Shown one piece after another: positions 9,853 through 21,856 of a stretch of 64,000 nucleotides of DNA. The DNA comes from Euborellia annulipes. Lineage: Eukaryota > Arthropoda > Insecta > Dermaptera > Anisolabididae. Position 1 is the stretch's first letter; each line of letters starts with the position of its first letter. The position numbers were made by a program, and so were the translations under genes. The notes beneath the pieces were generated by a model, which worked only from the letters and a program-made list of their open reading frames with translations, was not told the DNA's origin and made no database searches. Location of the stretch: contig JAKCPI010007899.1 of assembly GCA_023213315.1 (NCBI GenBank), positions 178,544 through 242,543 on the forward strand, given 5' to 3'.

Positions 9853-10669
9853 GGTATTTCTTAGAATTTTTTTTTAATATCAAAATTTTAATGAATTTAG
9901 GAATTTCTCCCCTACCTTCTCCAAAATTATTTTCTACTTCACCAACTATCCAATAAATTAATTTACTCCTAATTTCGAGACAAAAATTTTAATGTTAAAT
10001 AAAACGAAAATAATATGTTCGCAATTTGCAATTCAAAACATCTTTTTGGATTTTTTTCGTTTTCGGCATCTAAGGCCATTTAGACCCCATCTCTATTTAT
10101 TCAATGAGATTGGTAGCCAATTCAATTGAAATAAATTTTTGTCGCATAAGAACCCTTGATCTGTGATATCTGAAGCCAATGAATGCTCTACCTGTTTTCA
10201 GGTCACTTAATAAAAATAATTGTTCGTGAGATACATTCCTTATTGTAATGCCTATTCAGTAATAAAAAAATTTAGCAATAAAAAAAAAGAAGTCTTCAAG
10301 ATTAATTTTGATATCAACAAAATTTCAAAAGTAAGTAAATTTTCATTCAGTGATAAAATAAAAATATGGAAACTAATATTTCTTTTTTTTAGGTGAAGGT
10401 GAGGTTCGGTGGGCTATAAGGGGAGGAGGAGGCCCAAAAGAAGAAAGAAAAAACACAAATTTTTTGATTAAAAATATCCTTATTGGGTGTCTGAAGAAAT
10501 CTTGAGACATCCGGCTTACGGTTTTTCTAATTATAAATTTTTTTGAAATTTCGAAAACTTCTTTTAATGCGAATAATATAAAAAAGCATATTTTTGTTGC
10601 TTGAATTCTGTTTTTGTTTTATTTGAAAGAAAAATAAGTGTTGAATAGTAGACGTGGCTGTAGCTGATA
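9853..10669. other. Intergenic, nothing recognised
   Basis: AT-rich. A short GC patch at 10390-10440 (aggtgaaggtgaggttcggt) is not long enough to interpret. Confidence 0.4.
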
Positions 10670-11162
10670 TGTTGAATAGGAAAGAGAATGCAGCCAAATG
10701 ATTAAGCCTCTATTTGGTAATAAAAACTCTTTATTGGGACGTTTCGGCTGGGATCAACCCTGCCATCTTCAGCCTTCAAAGGGCATATATAAATTTTATA
10801 TACATAAATAGAGTTGTCATTCGTTAATACAAGTTATTTGCATTTTATGTCCAATGAATGTAATAATTCTTAAAATACCATCAAGTGATACCGTGAAGGT
10901 CAAGCTTATAATATTATATTATATAACCTTGACCTTCATGATATCACTTGATGGTATTTTAAGAATTATTACATTCATTGGACATAAAATGCAAATAACT
11001 TGTATTAACGAATGACAACTCTATTTATGTATATAAAATTCAAATATGCTCTTTGAAGGCTGAAGATGGCAGGGTTGATCCCAGCCGAAACGTTCCAATA
11101 AAGAGTTTTTATTACCAAATAGAGGCTCAATTATTTGGCTGCATCCTCTTTGCTATTCAACA
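10670..11162. mobile_element. 493-bp foldback element with two opposed hammerhead-like cores
   Basis: Near-perfect inverted repeat along its whole length, ends TGTTGAATAG and CTATTCAACA, centre near 10915 (ataatattatatta). Each arm carries CTGAAGA, a stem II of GGC-GGG/CCC-GCC type and GAAACGT: minus strand 10778-10736 (GAAACGTCC) and plus strand 11060-11095 (GAAACGTTC). Downstream of each core is AATAAAGAG. CTGAAGA differs from the consensus CTGATGA at one base that is important for catalysis. Confidence 0.85.
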
Positions 11163-12226
11163 GAAAAAGAAGTTTATAAATAATGTATTTTTTTAAATCC
11201 AGTGGTTTTCAATACTTTGGACATTATAAAATAAATATATTTTCTAAAAATGTGATGAATCTCGCAGGCCGGAAAAATGTTCAAGGCGGGCGTCCCTCCT
11301 CAAAATGTTAAGGAAGAACCTTGTACTGACAGGGAACAGCAGAATTTCTCAAAATTTGGCCTAACGATTTTGATTAAAGTTCATAAATCAACTATTTTTT
11401 AGATGCTCTGTATTTCTATTATATAAAGATAATTTTGTGTAAATAAAAATATTTTTGAGGTTAATTCAAAAAGTAATGGAGATATCCTAACGCACACGTG
11501 CCCTTGCAATCCATCCATGGAATGTGTTAGGTAGGTTGAGAACGTTTTTTTTTTTTTTAAATCTAAAAATGTCACGGTGAGCATTTCAATGGAAACCTCG
11601 ACTAGGAAAGACATCTGCAGAGCCGAGGGATACTTGTTCACAAAGAGAGTGGACCCCTGGTGGGGAGGGGGGCCAATGAGAAAGTTCCCCCCCCCCTCGT
11701 TACGGATGGATTCCGAACCAACTTTATGGGCAAAGTGTCCTTTCCGAGTGAATAGCAACAGTAATGATAAGAATAGGGTTTATGAAGTGACCCTCTGGCC
11801 TCATTGGGACCCAATTCAACTCAATTTAGTCATATATATATACAATATATATATAATACAACATTATTGACTTGGCTCTATTCAATTTGTATGGAGTACA
11901 AATTTATTGATATTATTTACCTATTCAAATCCCTGAAAAAAATATTAAAGTGGAATTTGTCATGGTATACTATATAGATATATTTTTGAATAATAACAAA
12001 GCAGAGATACGATATGGAAATTAATCATCTTATTATAATTTTATATCATTATATTTATAGATTATTTGTCATTTTATTTTGTGTAAGTAATTTTGACATA
12101 AAATTTTTTTTTATAAGGAAAATTCTTTGTTTTTGTGTATTTTATTTTCCCATAATTTTGTCATAATTGTACTATCCCCTTACTCAAAAAATTTAACTCC
12201 ACCTTTTTTAAATACCGGTATATTCT
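11163..12226. other. Intergenic; GC patch with G run at 11630-11720
   Basis: Mostly AT-rich. The patch at 11560-11740 has overlapping open frames on both strands that run through the G/C tract GGGGAGGGGGGCC, so they are not convincing as genes. No repeat family match seen. Confidence 0.4.
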
Positions 12227-12317
12227 ACTTTCTCTTACCTATATATATTAGTTTATAGACTGAGTGTAAGTATAGGATGAAAGTCAAAAATTCGATGTCG
12301 AATACCCGTTTTGAGTT
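12227..12317 (+). repeat. HCR fragment (5' hairpin end)
   Basis: TACTTTCTCTTACC followed by an AT stretch, then AAAAATTCGATGTCGA. This is the first part of an HCR copy in plus orientation, and it abuts the inverted copy that follows. Confidence 0.7.
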
Positions 12318-12985
12318 CAAAAATCTGGTGTGACTGGTCTCACATCACACAACTTTCTCTTACCCTTCAGCAACAGAAAGATGGGTACTGTGCTTGTCAC
12401 ACCAGATTTTTTGTGTCGACATATATTTAGTTTCCGACAATACGGTACATTTGAATTCAAGATATAAAATTTAAACGTGGGAAAATATTTATATTTTGTT
12501 ACCATGGCAACCATTTCTCCTATCTTTCCTATGAAGTACCAGAGTAAAGTGGTCTTAAGAATATTTCAATGGCAAAATGAAAATATACATTTCAAAGAGT
12601 ATCTAAAAAATAATTGATTTTTGAATTTTAATCATCAAAATCGTTGGAGCATATTTTGAGAAAATCGAAAAAAAAATTGAAAAAGTACAAAATTAGTAAA
12701 GTACTAGTACTTTTTGGCCGATTTGGTTTAAAAACTTATTTTCACGCCTCAGGAGGGTATCTAACTTAAATATAAAATTTCAACCTCCTAGCTCAATTCC
12801 TTCATGCTTTAAATTAAACCCAGACAGAGCATGTCGCGAAAATCACTTTTTTGGATTCAGGGGACCAAAATCTCGATATCGAATTTTAGACACGAATCCA
12901 ATACTTTCTCTCTCTCTCTATATATATATATGTACCTGATATATTAACATATACATATAGGTATTATAGGTAAGAGAAAGTAAAA
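12318..12985 (-). mobile_element. HCR element, full length, minus orientation
   Basis: The best full-length copy. On the plus strand it opens with the 3' hairpin (AATCTGGTGTGAC ... GTCACACCAGATT), then the X-box-like palindrome GTTACCATGGCAAC at 12498-12511, a body with GTACTAGTAC, and CGAATTTTAGAC. It closes with the AT hairpin ending GGTAAGAGAAAGTA. There is no coding frame. Both terminal hairpins of the family carry the core ACTTTCTCTTACC/GGTAAGAGAAAGT. Confidence 0.85.
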
Positions 12986-13029
12986 AAGCACAATCTATTG
13001 TAAATAACTCAAGTACGAAAAGAGTGACG

Positions 13030-13710
13030 AATTTTTATATTTAAAGTTAAGCACCCCCCTGAGATGTAATACGTAGTTTTAGAACAAAATAGGCCAAAGA
13101 GTATTAGTACTTTACTGATGTACTTTTCCAATATTTTTGAATTTTGTTAAAATTTCTCCTAACGATTTCCATTAAAATTCTTAAATCAATTATTTTTTAG
13201 ATCCTTTAGACTTTAGACTTTTTAGATAGAGGGGGGTTGGGTTCAAACCCCCCCCCCCCATGGGACCCAAGCCATGACTAGATATTTAATACAAATTATA
13301 TTTCCCATGGGGTAAGAGAAAGTAAAATATAATAATTTACTCTAGCTAAAAAAACAAACCAAAATGATTTATAAATACCCTAAAATAATCTGAAATTTTT
13401 GAAAAAAATTTCTTCATCCCCCCCCATAAAAAATTTCTGGCTACGCCAATGCTCTTTAGAATGTATATTCTCATTTTGCCATTGTTTGAAGCACACCTTA
13501 CTCTTGTTCTTTATAGGAAAGTAAGGGAAAATGGTTGGATGGCAATATAAATATTTTTCTATGTTTATTCATTTTATATCTTGATTATCGGAATTAATTG
13601 AATTATAATGTACGCAAAAAATCTGATGTGACAAACACAGAACTTTCAATTACCGAATGTAAGAAAAAGTTGTGTGCTGTGGGGCGACCAGTCACACCAG
13701 ATTGTTTAAA
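13030..13710 (+). mobile_element. HCR element interrupted by a MITE
   Basis: Plus-orientation body from the ATATTTAAAGTTAAGCA block to the 3' hairpin ending CACACCAGATTG at about 13709. The consensus run TTTTTAGATGCTCTTTA is split by the insertion at 13206-13447. The palindrome is degraded here (GTTGGATGGCAAT). Confidence 0.75.
13206..13447. mobile_element. Probable hAT-type MITE nested in HCR
   Basis: Right end CTGGCTACGCCAATG is the reverse of the CATTGGCGTAGCCAG type of terminus. The left part has a long C run and GGGTTGGGTTCAAACC. The flanks read tcctttag and ctctttag, a possible diverged 8-bp duplication. The left TIR is not clear. Confidence 0.5.
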
Positions 13711-14229
13711 TAATGGTGGACATCACTAAAGTTTTCCTTCTTTTGGTAATATAGACAAGAAGAAAACAGTAAATAAAAGTAAGTCTACAGCAAATAGTTA
13801 ATGGGATTTGACTTTTATTTATATTTATAATATTTTATCTAATGTTTTTTTTTTTTTTTTTTTTTTTATAAATCTTTAGGAAATTAACAAAATCATTGAC
13901 TAGAAGAAAACATAAATGAAAGTGGATTTTTATCCTACAGTTGTTATCATAATAAATTCCAAACTAGCATCTTAGGAAAGGATTATAAATTTAAAAGCAA
14001 TTCATTTGAAAGGAACTTAGCTGGCCATTGCTGGTACCAGTCATCAGCATAATTCGGATATAAATAAAAGGTATATTGCTCATGTCTATGACCGAATAAT
14101 TGTTGCCAAACTTGATCATATTGCAAAAAAAAAAAATTATTTGTAGATAATATACAGACTCTAAGTATTGCTATTAATTGTAATTTTATTTTACATGTGT
14201 GTTACAAGTTTTTAATTATTAAATATAAA
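13711..14229. other. Intergenic, nothing recognised
   Basis: AT-rich with a T run at 13846-13867. No frame or inverted repeat seen. Confidence 0.4.
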
Positions 14230-14512
14230 AATCTCGTAGTGTGAGTGAACACAACTTTCAATTATCAACTCCAAGAGTAAAGTGTGCTTCAAAAACATAA
14301 TAAAATGAGAACATACATTTTAAAGAGCATCTAATAAATAATTGATTTATGATTTTTAATCAAAATCATTAGAGCGAATTTTAAGAAAATTGAAAAAAAA
14401 AAAGTAAAAAAGTACATCAGTGAAGCACTAGTAGTACTCTTTGGCCGATTTTATTTAAAAGCTTATTTTCACGCCTCAGAGGGGTGCTTAACTTAAATAT
14501 GAAATATTAACT
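14230..14512 (-). repeat. HCR fragment, minus orientation
   Basis: Contains TTTAAAGAGCATCTAATAAATA, the GTACATCAGTGAAGCACTAG block and CACGCCTCAGAGGGGTGC. Both ends are truncated. Confidence 0.75.
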
Positions 14513-14739
14513 AGGTAAAGCCTTGTTTGAAAAGGATGGAATTTTTTCAATCAATGCTCAATGCTCTCCCCCCCCCCCCCAGCGACCAAATCTTGACTAT
14601 ATACTTTTAAATTAAATTTTTATTTTTGATAATTTTAAAGTTTATTTTGTTAAGTTCGTAATAAAAATAAAAAACCCCTATTATTGTTCAAGTGCAAAAG
14701 GCGAAATATTTTTTTTTTTTTCCTGAATGGATCTGAAAA

Positions 14740-15180
14740 TTCAAAAAGAGTATAGAGAGAAGTAATCGCGTGCGAAGCGCACGCCCGACAGGTGTTGAAG
14801 TGCTCCTACTCCTCCCTCCCCCCTTGTTCTAATCTCGTTGACAATGTGGCAGTTGTCCTCGGCAGCTGCACCTCCCTAAACATCTCTGAACCTAAGTTAC
14901 CCAGGTAGGCCATCCTCCCTTTTCCTCACCAATTTATTAGTTGGCTTCGACTCTATATTTTCAAGCACTTCAACTCGTATTATTTTTTTGTGTGGGCTTT
15001 AGAAATATTTCAAAAGCCTCTTCTATTTTTTTTTTTTGTAAACTAAGTTTTCTCGTGCTCTGTGAATTGCTCATGGCCACAAGGCTACAAAAGCCACCCA
15101 ATCTCAACTGGAAAACTGTTAGTTAATGATGTTTCAAGGAAGATGGTGTCACCCTGGAATGGACTATAAAGTGATTTATC
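14740..15180. other. GC-elevated island, possible exon or control DNA
   Basis: Stands out from the AT-rich surroundings. Holds a small hairpin GCGTGCGAAGCGCACGC (14768-14784), a donor-like CCCAGGTAGGC near 14901, and a short frame starting ATGGCCACAAGG (15073) that reads MATRLQKPPNLNWKT before GTTAGT. No homology recognised. Not part of the named repeat families. Confidence 0.25.
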
Positions 15181-15924
15181 GTCAGGACAAATAAGACTTT
15201 AATTTATCTCATTGTGTTGGTCCGATTGCAGTGGTGGGGGTTCATATTTATAGACGCCTTAGGCATGAGGTCCATCGGGAAGAGAACGTTCACAAAACAC
15301 ATCAAAAGTTTTTTTTGTTATCATATTTTAAAGATATTCTCAAGAATATTTTAGTAAAAATGAATATTGACTGAACAAAAATAATAAATTATACAAAAAA
15401 AAAAGATCAAACACAAAAAAATCTATTAAGTCGAGATTTAATTCTCTTGTTCTACATTTTAAAACATATGTAGAGTTTATAAATAGTGTCTTGACATTGA
15501 AAATATTACATATCAGTTCATTCCATTAATGTTTTTTTTCAGGCGCTTGTTTCTCTAACTAGATTTCAAATGAAAAAAAAGGCATTTAGTTTCAAGCTAT
15601 TAAGATGATTTAAAAGTATGAAAGTGAAATGATAAAAAATAAATACAAATAATTATAGATTTATAAAATAGCCTTAAAGAAAATGCTTTTACAATTTTCA
15701 AGTGACGCTTCGGTGCATTTATTTATACAACATCTTCACTCCTTTCTATAAAAACAAACATGTTTATAAAAATATACAAAATATAATATATTAATTTTTT
15801 TTTAATTTGTAAATAATAAATGTTGTAGCCCCACTTCTTAATTATAAATATAAAATAACACGAGTGTTTTATTGAATCTCTACACCAAAACAGAGAAAAT
15901 TTTTTTTTGTGAAAATTATTTTGA
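15181..15924. other. Intergenic, nothing recognised
   Basis: AT-rich with A/T runs; no motif, frame or inverted repeat that I can support. Confidence 0.4.
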
Positions 15925-16390
15925 AGTATACTTTACTGAAGAACTTTTTCATTTTTTTTTTTCGATTTTCTCAAAATTTGGCTCTAACGATTTTGATTAA
16001 AATACATAAATCAACTATTTTTTTAGATGTTCTTTAAAAAGTATATTAATAAAATTTTTCGTGAAAATTGTTTGAAGTATATAACTTTACTGATGTGGCG
16101 ATTTGCATGTAATTTTCGATTCAAAAGGGGGTCCCCTTTGGAATTTTTTACACATTTAAAAAATATTATTCTTATGAAATGTTTTTATTTATTATATTAA
16201 TTTCATTCTCAACATTTAAAATACAATTGAAAACACATGTCGTCAGTTTTGGAACTAAGGTACTATGGGAAACTAAATATATCTCGACACAAAAAAATTT
16301 GGTGGGACAAGCACAGTACACAACTTTCGATTACCGAAGGTAAGATGAAGTTGTGCGCTGTGCGTTAAGTCACACCACATTTTTTTTTTT
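15925..16390 (+). repeat. HCR variant copy
   Basis: Begins TTTGAAGTATACTTTACTG, has the CTCAAAATTTGGCTCTAACG block and ends with the 3' hairpin CTCGACACAAAAAAATTTGG ... AAGTCACACCACATTT. The middle carries a variant segment (TTCGATTCAAAAGGGGGTCC) that recurs inverted at 17900-17930, which defines a subfamily. Confidence 0.7.
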
Positions 16391-17685
16391 TAGAGGTACC
16401 GGTCGGTATGTGCATTTTTCTCGGGCAAGAATGGAAGAATTGTCTTTTTAAGCCTCTCAATTCCTAATTGGATTTTGAGTTTGACTATCTTCACGATTTG
16501 TCTGGCTTCATATTCAATTACGAATGAAAGAACATCCGTACTTATCACCCGTGACTTGGTTCATGCAATTTGTTAAGGGTGCAAAAACTCATCTTATTAG
16601 ATTTATTTTTACTGAATCTTATTAAATTTATAATACTGAAATGTAAACATTCAAATAAGAGAAATTCAGACACTAATTTCTGCATGCTTAATAAATTTTA
16701 ATATCCTGATCGCCAAACGATAATACTTTCTTTGTTTTAGATTCTTTGAATTTTTCATTTGATCTTTTTTTTAAGGCCGGTGCTAGGTCAGGCTAATTTT
16801 TATTGATTTAGCCTCGCCTTCTATAATATTTTAAGACAATTTTTTTAAATGTTGGTAAAATTGTTTTTGTAATATCATTCACTCTAATTTAATATTAATA
16901 TAATATTATCATCATTATTCAATGGGTTGTCATCTTTCATAATTCACAAAGTTGTAATCGAATTTAAACTTTTTTATTTTTAGGTTCATTATTTACGAAC
17001 AAAATTATAAATATAATTATATTATTATATTTTTAGCAATTCGTAATTAATCTTTATTAATTTTAGCATATCTGTCTGGCACGTGCCAAGCAATTTCGGT
17101 TGAATGGATTTTAATGAAATCTTTTTATAGATAAAATAATGATCAGACTTTTTTTTAAAGATTCTAAAATTTGTTTTCCATTTGGCTTTTAAATATATTT
17201 ACAAACCAGTTTATTTTTCATTATTATCATATAAAAATTATTTTTAAAGAATCCCTTTTGAATTGTATATCTATATTATTATAATGAAGATACGAATTTT
17301 ATGGTTAAAATATGAGTAAACCTAATGGACAATATAGAATCCAGACACCATTAGGGCTTATCCGCCATGTAAAAGGGAGTCTTTTGCTTTGGGGGAGGAA
17401 ATTACCCTCGGGTGTCAAAAACAACACAGTTTAGGGAAGAACAATAAAAATGCTTTAATGCTAACACATATAATATTTTTTTAATGTAAGATAAAATAGA
17501 GCGTTATTAATTTTAGATTAGACTTGACAAAATTTATTAGATTCACTAAATTTCTGTAGAGCCTTAATCAGGAAATATTTATACGATATAGAGACAATTA
17601 TTTTTTATATGTGCTGCAAATAAATGAGATTTTAACGGAAATCATTTTTAAAAAAAGTAGATCTCATAAAATAGTATTAATAAAA
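16391..17685. other. Intergenic, nothing recognised
   Basis: AT-rich. The stretch 16395-16580 is slightly richer in GC content but has no long frame. Confidence 0.4.
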
Positions 17686-18420
17686 TAAAAAATCTGGCGT
17701 GACTGGGCTCAACAGAATTTTTTGTGTCGAGATATATTTAGTTCCAAACTTGCGTTTTAAATAGTGACTGCTTGAAATAAACTTTGGTTATTTTTCAAAA
17801 TTTTAATCTCATATTTGGGTATTTTATACACAATAGAGAATCCTAAATAAATACAAAATTTTATAAGAATTAGAAAATTTAAATGCGTAAAAAGTTCCAA
17901 AGTGGACCCCCTTTTGAATCGAAATTTACATGCCAATCCCCATGGGATTTAACATTTTACCTATGAAAGGAAGAGCCGGTAAATGAATTTGAAAAATCTG
18001 AAATACTACATCAGTAAAGTGTGTGCTTCAAACAATTTTCAGTGCAAAATGAGAATATACAAAGAATTATATATATCATGTGTTGGTCCATGAAGTAATT
18101 ATGAAAAACATATAACCAAGTATTAGAAAATCCGTGGTGCGACTCCCGGCGGTACCTACATTTTTCGCTTATTTAAATTAATAAATACTTGGTTATAAGT
18201 TTTGAGAATATACATTTTAAAGAGAATCTAAAAAATAATTGATTTATGAATTTTAAACAAAATTGTTAAAACCGATTTTGAGAAAATCGGAAAAAAAAAC
18301 TGAAAAACCTCAAAACATGTATTTCCATCAAAACCTCAACATCGAATTTTTGACATGATCGCAATACTTTCTCTGTATATATTACATATATAAGTAAGAG
18401 AAAATAAAAAAGGCAATCAA
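17686..18420 (-). repeat. HCR variant copy with insertion, minus orientation
   Basis: Opens AATCTGGCGTGACTGG, carries the inverted variant segment near 17910, then the ATGAGAATATAC block, is interrupted at 18063-18202, and resumes to the AT hairpin (ATACTTTCTCTGTATATATT ... AGTAAGAG) at about 18420. Confidence 0.75.
18063..18202 (+). mobile_element. 140-bp insertion with tRNA-like B box and 12-bp target duplication
   Basis: TGAGAATATACA occurs at 18051-18062 and 18203-18214, so the 140 bp between are an insertion. Inside is GGTGCGACTCCCGGCGGTACC, like the T-arm/B box and acceptor end of the tRNA-like SINE at 56974-57056. An inverted pair, ATAACCAAGTATT and AATACTTGGTTAT, surrounds it. Confidence 0.65.
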
Positions 18421-18715
18421 AAAGTACAATCACATTTGTTTCAAAACTTTTCAATGAATCTTCCAAAAAAGTACTATTTTTAAAATTTATTAACGCGGTC
18501 CTGAGATTCGTGTTTCTAATTGATTGATTATTATTGCATAAATTTACTTCCTTTTTTTCATTTTTATATACATAAATTATCCGGTGAAATGTCAAAAATA
18601 TTTCCTATTCATTTTTTTTTTATCTAAAAGAAAAAAAAAGGAAGAAAGAACAAGCTCTATCTTGCAGTGGTAGTAAAAACTGTTGTCCCTTCTCTTAAAA
18701 AAAAAGCAAAAGAAA

Positions 18716-18862
18716 AAGGCCGGCTTCATCTGAGCTGTTCTGACATATATCCCAAACATCCAATCATTCTTCTTCCAGGATTGCTGACAATTCTTTCTAC
18801 GCTCTTGCCTTTGTTTTTGCGGCCCTAACAACTTTGGTTTGGATCTTAGCAGTCGAAGCCAT
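18716..18862 (-). pseudogene. Short coding-like relic with two stops, unknown family
   Basis: One minus-strand frame from ATG at 18862 reads MASTAKIQTKVVRAAKTKAR, then a stop (TAG), KELSAILEEE, a stop (TGA), LDVWDICQNSSDEAG. GC content is higher than the surroundings and the composition is protein-like, but I do not recognise the family. It may be a transposon or gene relic; weak evidence. Confidence 0.25.
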
Positions 18863-19081
18863 CAAAATGGATTAGATACATTCGATTTCATTCAAATCAA
18901 TTGACAGTCGATAACAAACAAGTTGAGTGGAAAAAATACAGGGGCTGAGGGGAATTTTATATACCATCTAATATGGTAAAAGGTATTAATAATGTGACGA
19001 TTTCTTTGAAGTCAAATCATCATTAGATGGATTAATAGAATTTCTAACAGACAAAGATAATCATCTAAAAATGAAATAAAA

Positions 19082-19145
19082 AAAATCTGGGTGCACGTGG
19101 GTATTTATTTAAGAATGAAGTGAGGTGCTGTCAGTCCAGATTTTT
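19082..19145. repeat. HCR 3'-type hairpin, diverged
   Basis: AATCTGGGTGCACGTGGG ... GCTGTCAGTCCAGATT forms a hairpin like the HCR 3' end, with no body attached. It lies directly before the next HCR copy. Confidence 0.5.
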
Positions 19146-19149
19146 TTTA

Positions 19150-19745
19150 ATGACCACCCAACGATTTTTATTTTCTCTTACCCTATATGTGAAATATATA
19201 TAGAGAGAAAGTATTGCGATCATGTCAAAAATTCGATGTCGAGATTTTGATGTTTTGAGGCCCCCTGAGTCCAAAAAAGTGGGTCCCGCAAATTAGTATG
19301 TGTGTGTATGTTGTGTGTGTGTGTGTGGACATTTTTAAGCATAGAGGAAATGAGCTAGGAGGTTGAAATTTTATATTTAAGTTGGGCACCCCTCGAACTT
19401 GTGAAAATAAGCTTTTAAACAAAATAGCCCAAGAAGTACTAGTACTTTACTGATGTACTTTTTCAGTTTTTTACGATTTTCTCAAAATTCGCTCCAATGA
19501 TTTTGTTTAAAATTCATAAGTCAATTATTTTTTACATGCTCTTTAAAATGTATATTCTCATTTTGCTCTTGAAATCTTTTGAAGCACACTTTATTCTTGT
19601 ACTTCAGAGAAAATAGAGGAGAAATGGTTGCCTTGGTAACAAAATAAAAATCTTTTATTTTTTGATTAAAATTCATATAAATCAAGTATTTTTTAGATCC
19701 TTTTTAAAAAGCATATCAGTAAAATTTTCGTGAAAATTATTTGAA
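19150..19745 (+). mobile_element. HCR element, plus orientation, 3' end missing
   Basis: Starts with the AT hairpin (TTTTCTCTTACCCTATATG ... TAGAGAGAAAG), then AAAAATTCGATGTCGAGAT, the GTACTAGTACTTTAC block, and GTTGCCTTGGTAAC at 19627-19640 (X-box-like). Then it passes into a second body piece, without a 3' hairpin. Confidence 0.75.
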
Positions 19746-20436
19746 GTACACTTTATTTGGTTTGAAAAAATACATAAGTTGATTTTATGAAAAACTTCAA
19801 GACATTACACCTAGAGTAATAACTACAGTAGATTATCAAATTTGAATTAGTTTGTTAAATCTCAGGCAGACTCGTTTTTTATGCACTCACGGCTCTCAAA
19901 ACGTATATTTTCGTCTATATCGAATTTTTCTCACTATATATTAATATAAGTAAAAGAGCGTAAAAAGAAAATTACATTACAATTTTATTATTAAATTTTT
20001 TTTTAATGAAAAAACTTAAGTTTTTATTGAGTACTTGGGAACACTTTAAAAAGAACTAGAATGAAATCCTAGGTTATAAAAAAGCGGCAAGTTGTCATGA
20101 AAATTCCCTTATTATCCTTTTTGGTTTTTAAATAAACAATATAATTTAAATCCAATTTGCTCTACTAATACGCCAGGGCAAAGAAGTGTAAATTAAACGG
20201 CTTAATGGCGTAAACAAAAAAACAAAAATATTTCAATAATTTCACTAGTTTGAGATCTTTGTTTTAAAGTTTAATTCAATTTAAGTTATCAAATTTGTAT
20301 TTAATAGAAACATTTTTTTGGGGAGTGTTCTGCTGCTTCTATTTCATATCAAGTTATGAAAGAGTATGAATTCGTCAATAAAGTTTACTTGCCTTTCAGT
20401 AGCGAATATAAATGTGAATGTGTTTGAGGCTGAAAT
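19746..20436. other. Intergenic, nothing recognised
   Basis: AT-rich. An HCR-like AT hairpin remnant may lie at 19915-19965 (TTCTCACTATATATTAATA), otherwise nothing. Confidence 0.35.
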
Positions 20437-20765
20437 GAGAATATACATTTTAAAGAGTATGTAAAAAAATAGTTGATTTATAAATTTTTAACAAAATCGT
20501 TAGAGCTAATTTTAAGAAAATCAGAAAAAAATTGAAAAAGTACATCAGTAAAGTACTAGTACTCTTAGGCAGATTTTGTCTAAAAGTTTATTTTCGCGAC
20601 TAAGGAGGGTACATAACTTAAATATAAAATTTCAAGTTCCTAGCTCTTTTCGTACTTGAGATATTTTGTTTTCAAACACACAGACCTCTTTATCTTGAAA
20701 ACAAATTTTTAACATGAATTCAATACTTTCTATCTCTATATATATGTTAAGAGAAAATAAAAAAT
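20437..20765 (-). repeat. HCR fragment, minus orientation
   Basis: Body blocks TGAGAATATACATTTTAAAG, AAGTACATCAGTAAAGTACT and AATATAAAATTTCAAG, ending in the AT hairpin (ATATATATGTTAAGAGAAAA). The 3' hairpin half is missing. Confidence 0.75.
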
Positions 20766-21273
20766 GGAATACATTTTTAAACGGCAGAACCTAAATTTCC
20801 ATAATATTCATGTATCTTTTGTCAAAAAAAAAAAAAAAAAAAAAAAACGGATTGTATTCTTTTAATTAATATTTTGTTTAGAATAACTAATAAAGAACGA
20901 CTTACCTGAAATAAAAATAATTTTTATCAGAGTGAGTTGTTGTAAGTTGCGGGGTCAGTAACTCGTTCGACTTATTTAATAAAAAAATTCAAAATATATA
21001 ATTGAAATATTACTAAAACCCTTGATATTGGTAATATTGCAATTTATATTAAATTAAAAGCACGCCCAATAACAAAAATAATTGAATATTCCATGATAAA
21101 AAAAAAAAATTCTACTTGAGTTTCTAACAAATAGAACCGATTGACTATATCATTAACACGAAATCAAATTACTAAATGAAATTTGTTTAAGAAACAAATT
21201 ATAACTCTTTTTCTCCGGCGCCGAAATTAAATTAAATTTACAAACAATATTAGAGCTTTAAAGTGAATTAGCT

Positions 21274-21304
<31 letters not shown>

Positions 21305-21559
21305 CTATATGAATATAATTTACTATTAATAGAAAAATTTGCTTGATTTCTAAATTAATTTTTCAAAAAAAAAAAGCTAGTTTTCTAAAAAGCTCTTGAT
21401 TTTAATTCGATTATATATAACACATAGATCATTAAATCCCGGGACTGACACACTGGCGTCAAAAATGGCTTTTGTTTTTCAGTAGTACCAATCTTCAAAA
21501 GATACGTGTAAAAATTTATGACATTTGGTTCATACGTTGTCGTTGTATAGAAACTTAAG
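20766..21559. other. Intergenic with short tandem repeats
   Basis: A long A run at 20824-20847 and a GT/GA microsatellite at 21273-21301. No frame or element recognised. Confidence 0.45.
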
Positions 21560-21780
21560 TGACGTTTTTACTTTCTCGTATAGTATATAAAGAGAAAGTA
21601 TTGTAATCGACAAAAAATTCGACTTCGAGATTTAGACCTCCCTGAGTCAAAAAAAAAAAAAAAAACATTTCGGGTATTATGTCTGTGTGTGTGTGAAGAC
21701 GATTGTTTAAAAACCAAAGTAGCTAGATCGATGAAATTTGGTATATACTCCTCACCTTAGAATTGTAGATTTCTATCAAA
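21560..21780 (+). repeat. HCR variant, 5' part
   Basis: ACTTTCTCGTATAGTATATA, AGAGAAAGTATTG and TTCGACTTCGAGATTTAG match the start of the family, followed by a diverged body with a GT run. Confidence 0.6.
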
Positions 21781-21856
21781 TTTGTTTCACAAATTCATTT
21801 GTTTATATTTACATGTTTTTTAATGATACCTGTATGATTTTGTTTTGATTTTTTTC

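Noticed and set aside
9602..9877. 91-codon frame over the SINE
   Set aside because: The frame lies almost wholly in a dispersed SINE whose copies do not keep it open.
11399..11870. Overlapping frames on both strands over a G/C run
   Set aside because: Two unrelated open frames on the same DNA, low-complexity G/C tract, no motif in either.
19225..19422. Short frames inside HCR copies (also 12317, 27785, 28139, 41825, 45319)
   Set aside because: Frames differ between copies and are broken in most, so the element does not encode a protein.
21273..21301. Possible functional GT/GA tract
   Set aside because: Ordinary microsatellite without nearby gene evidence.
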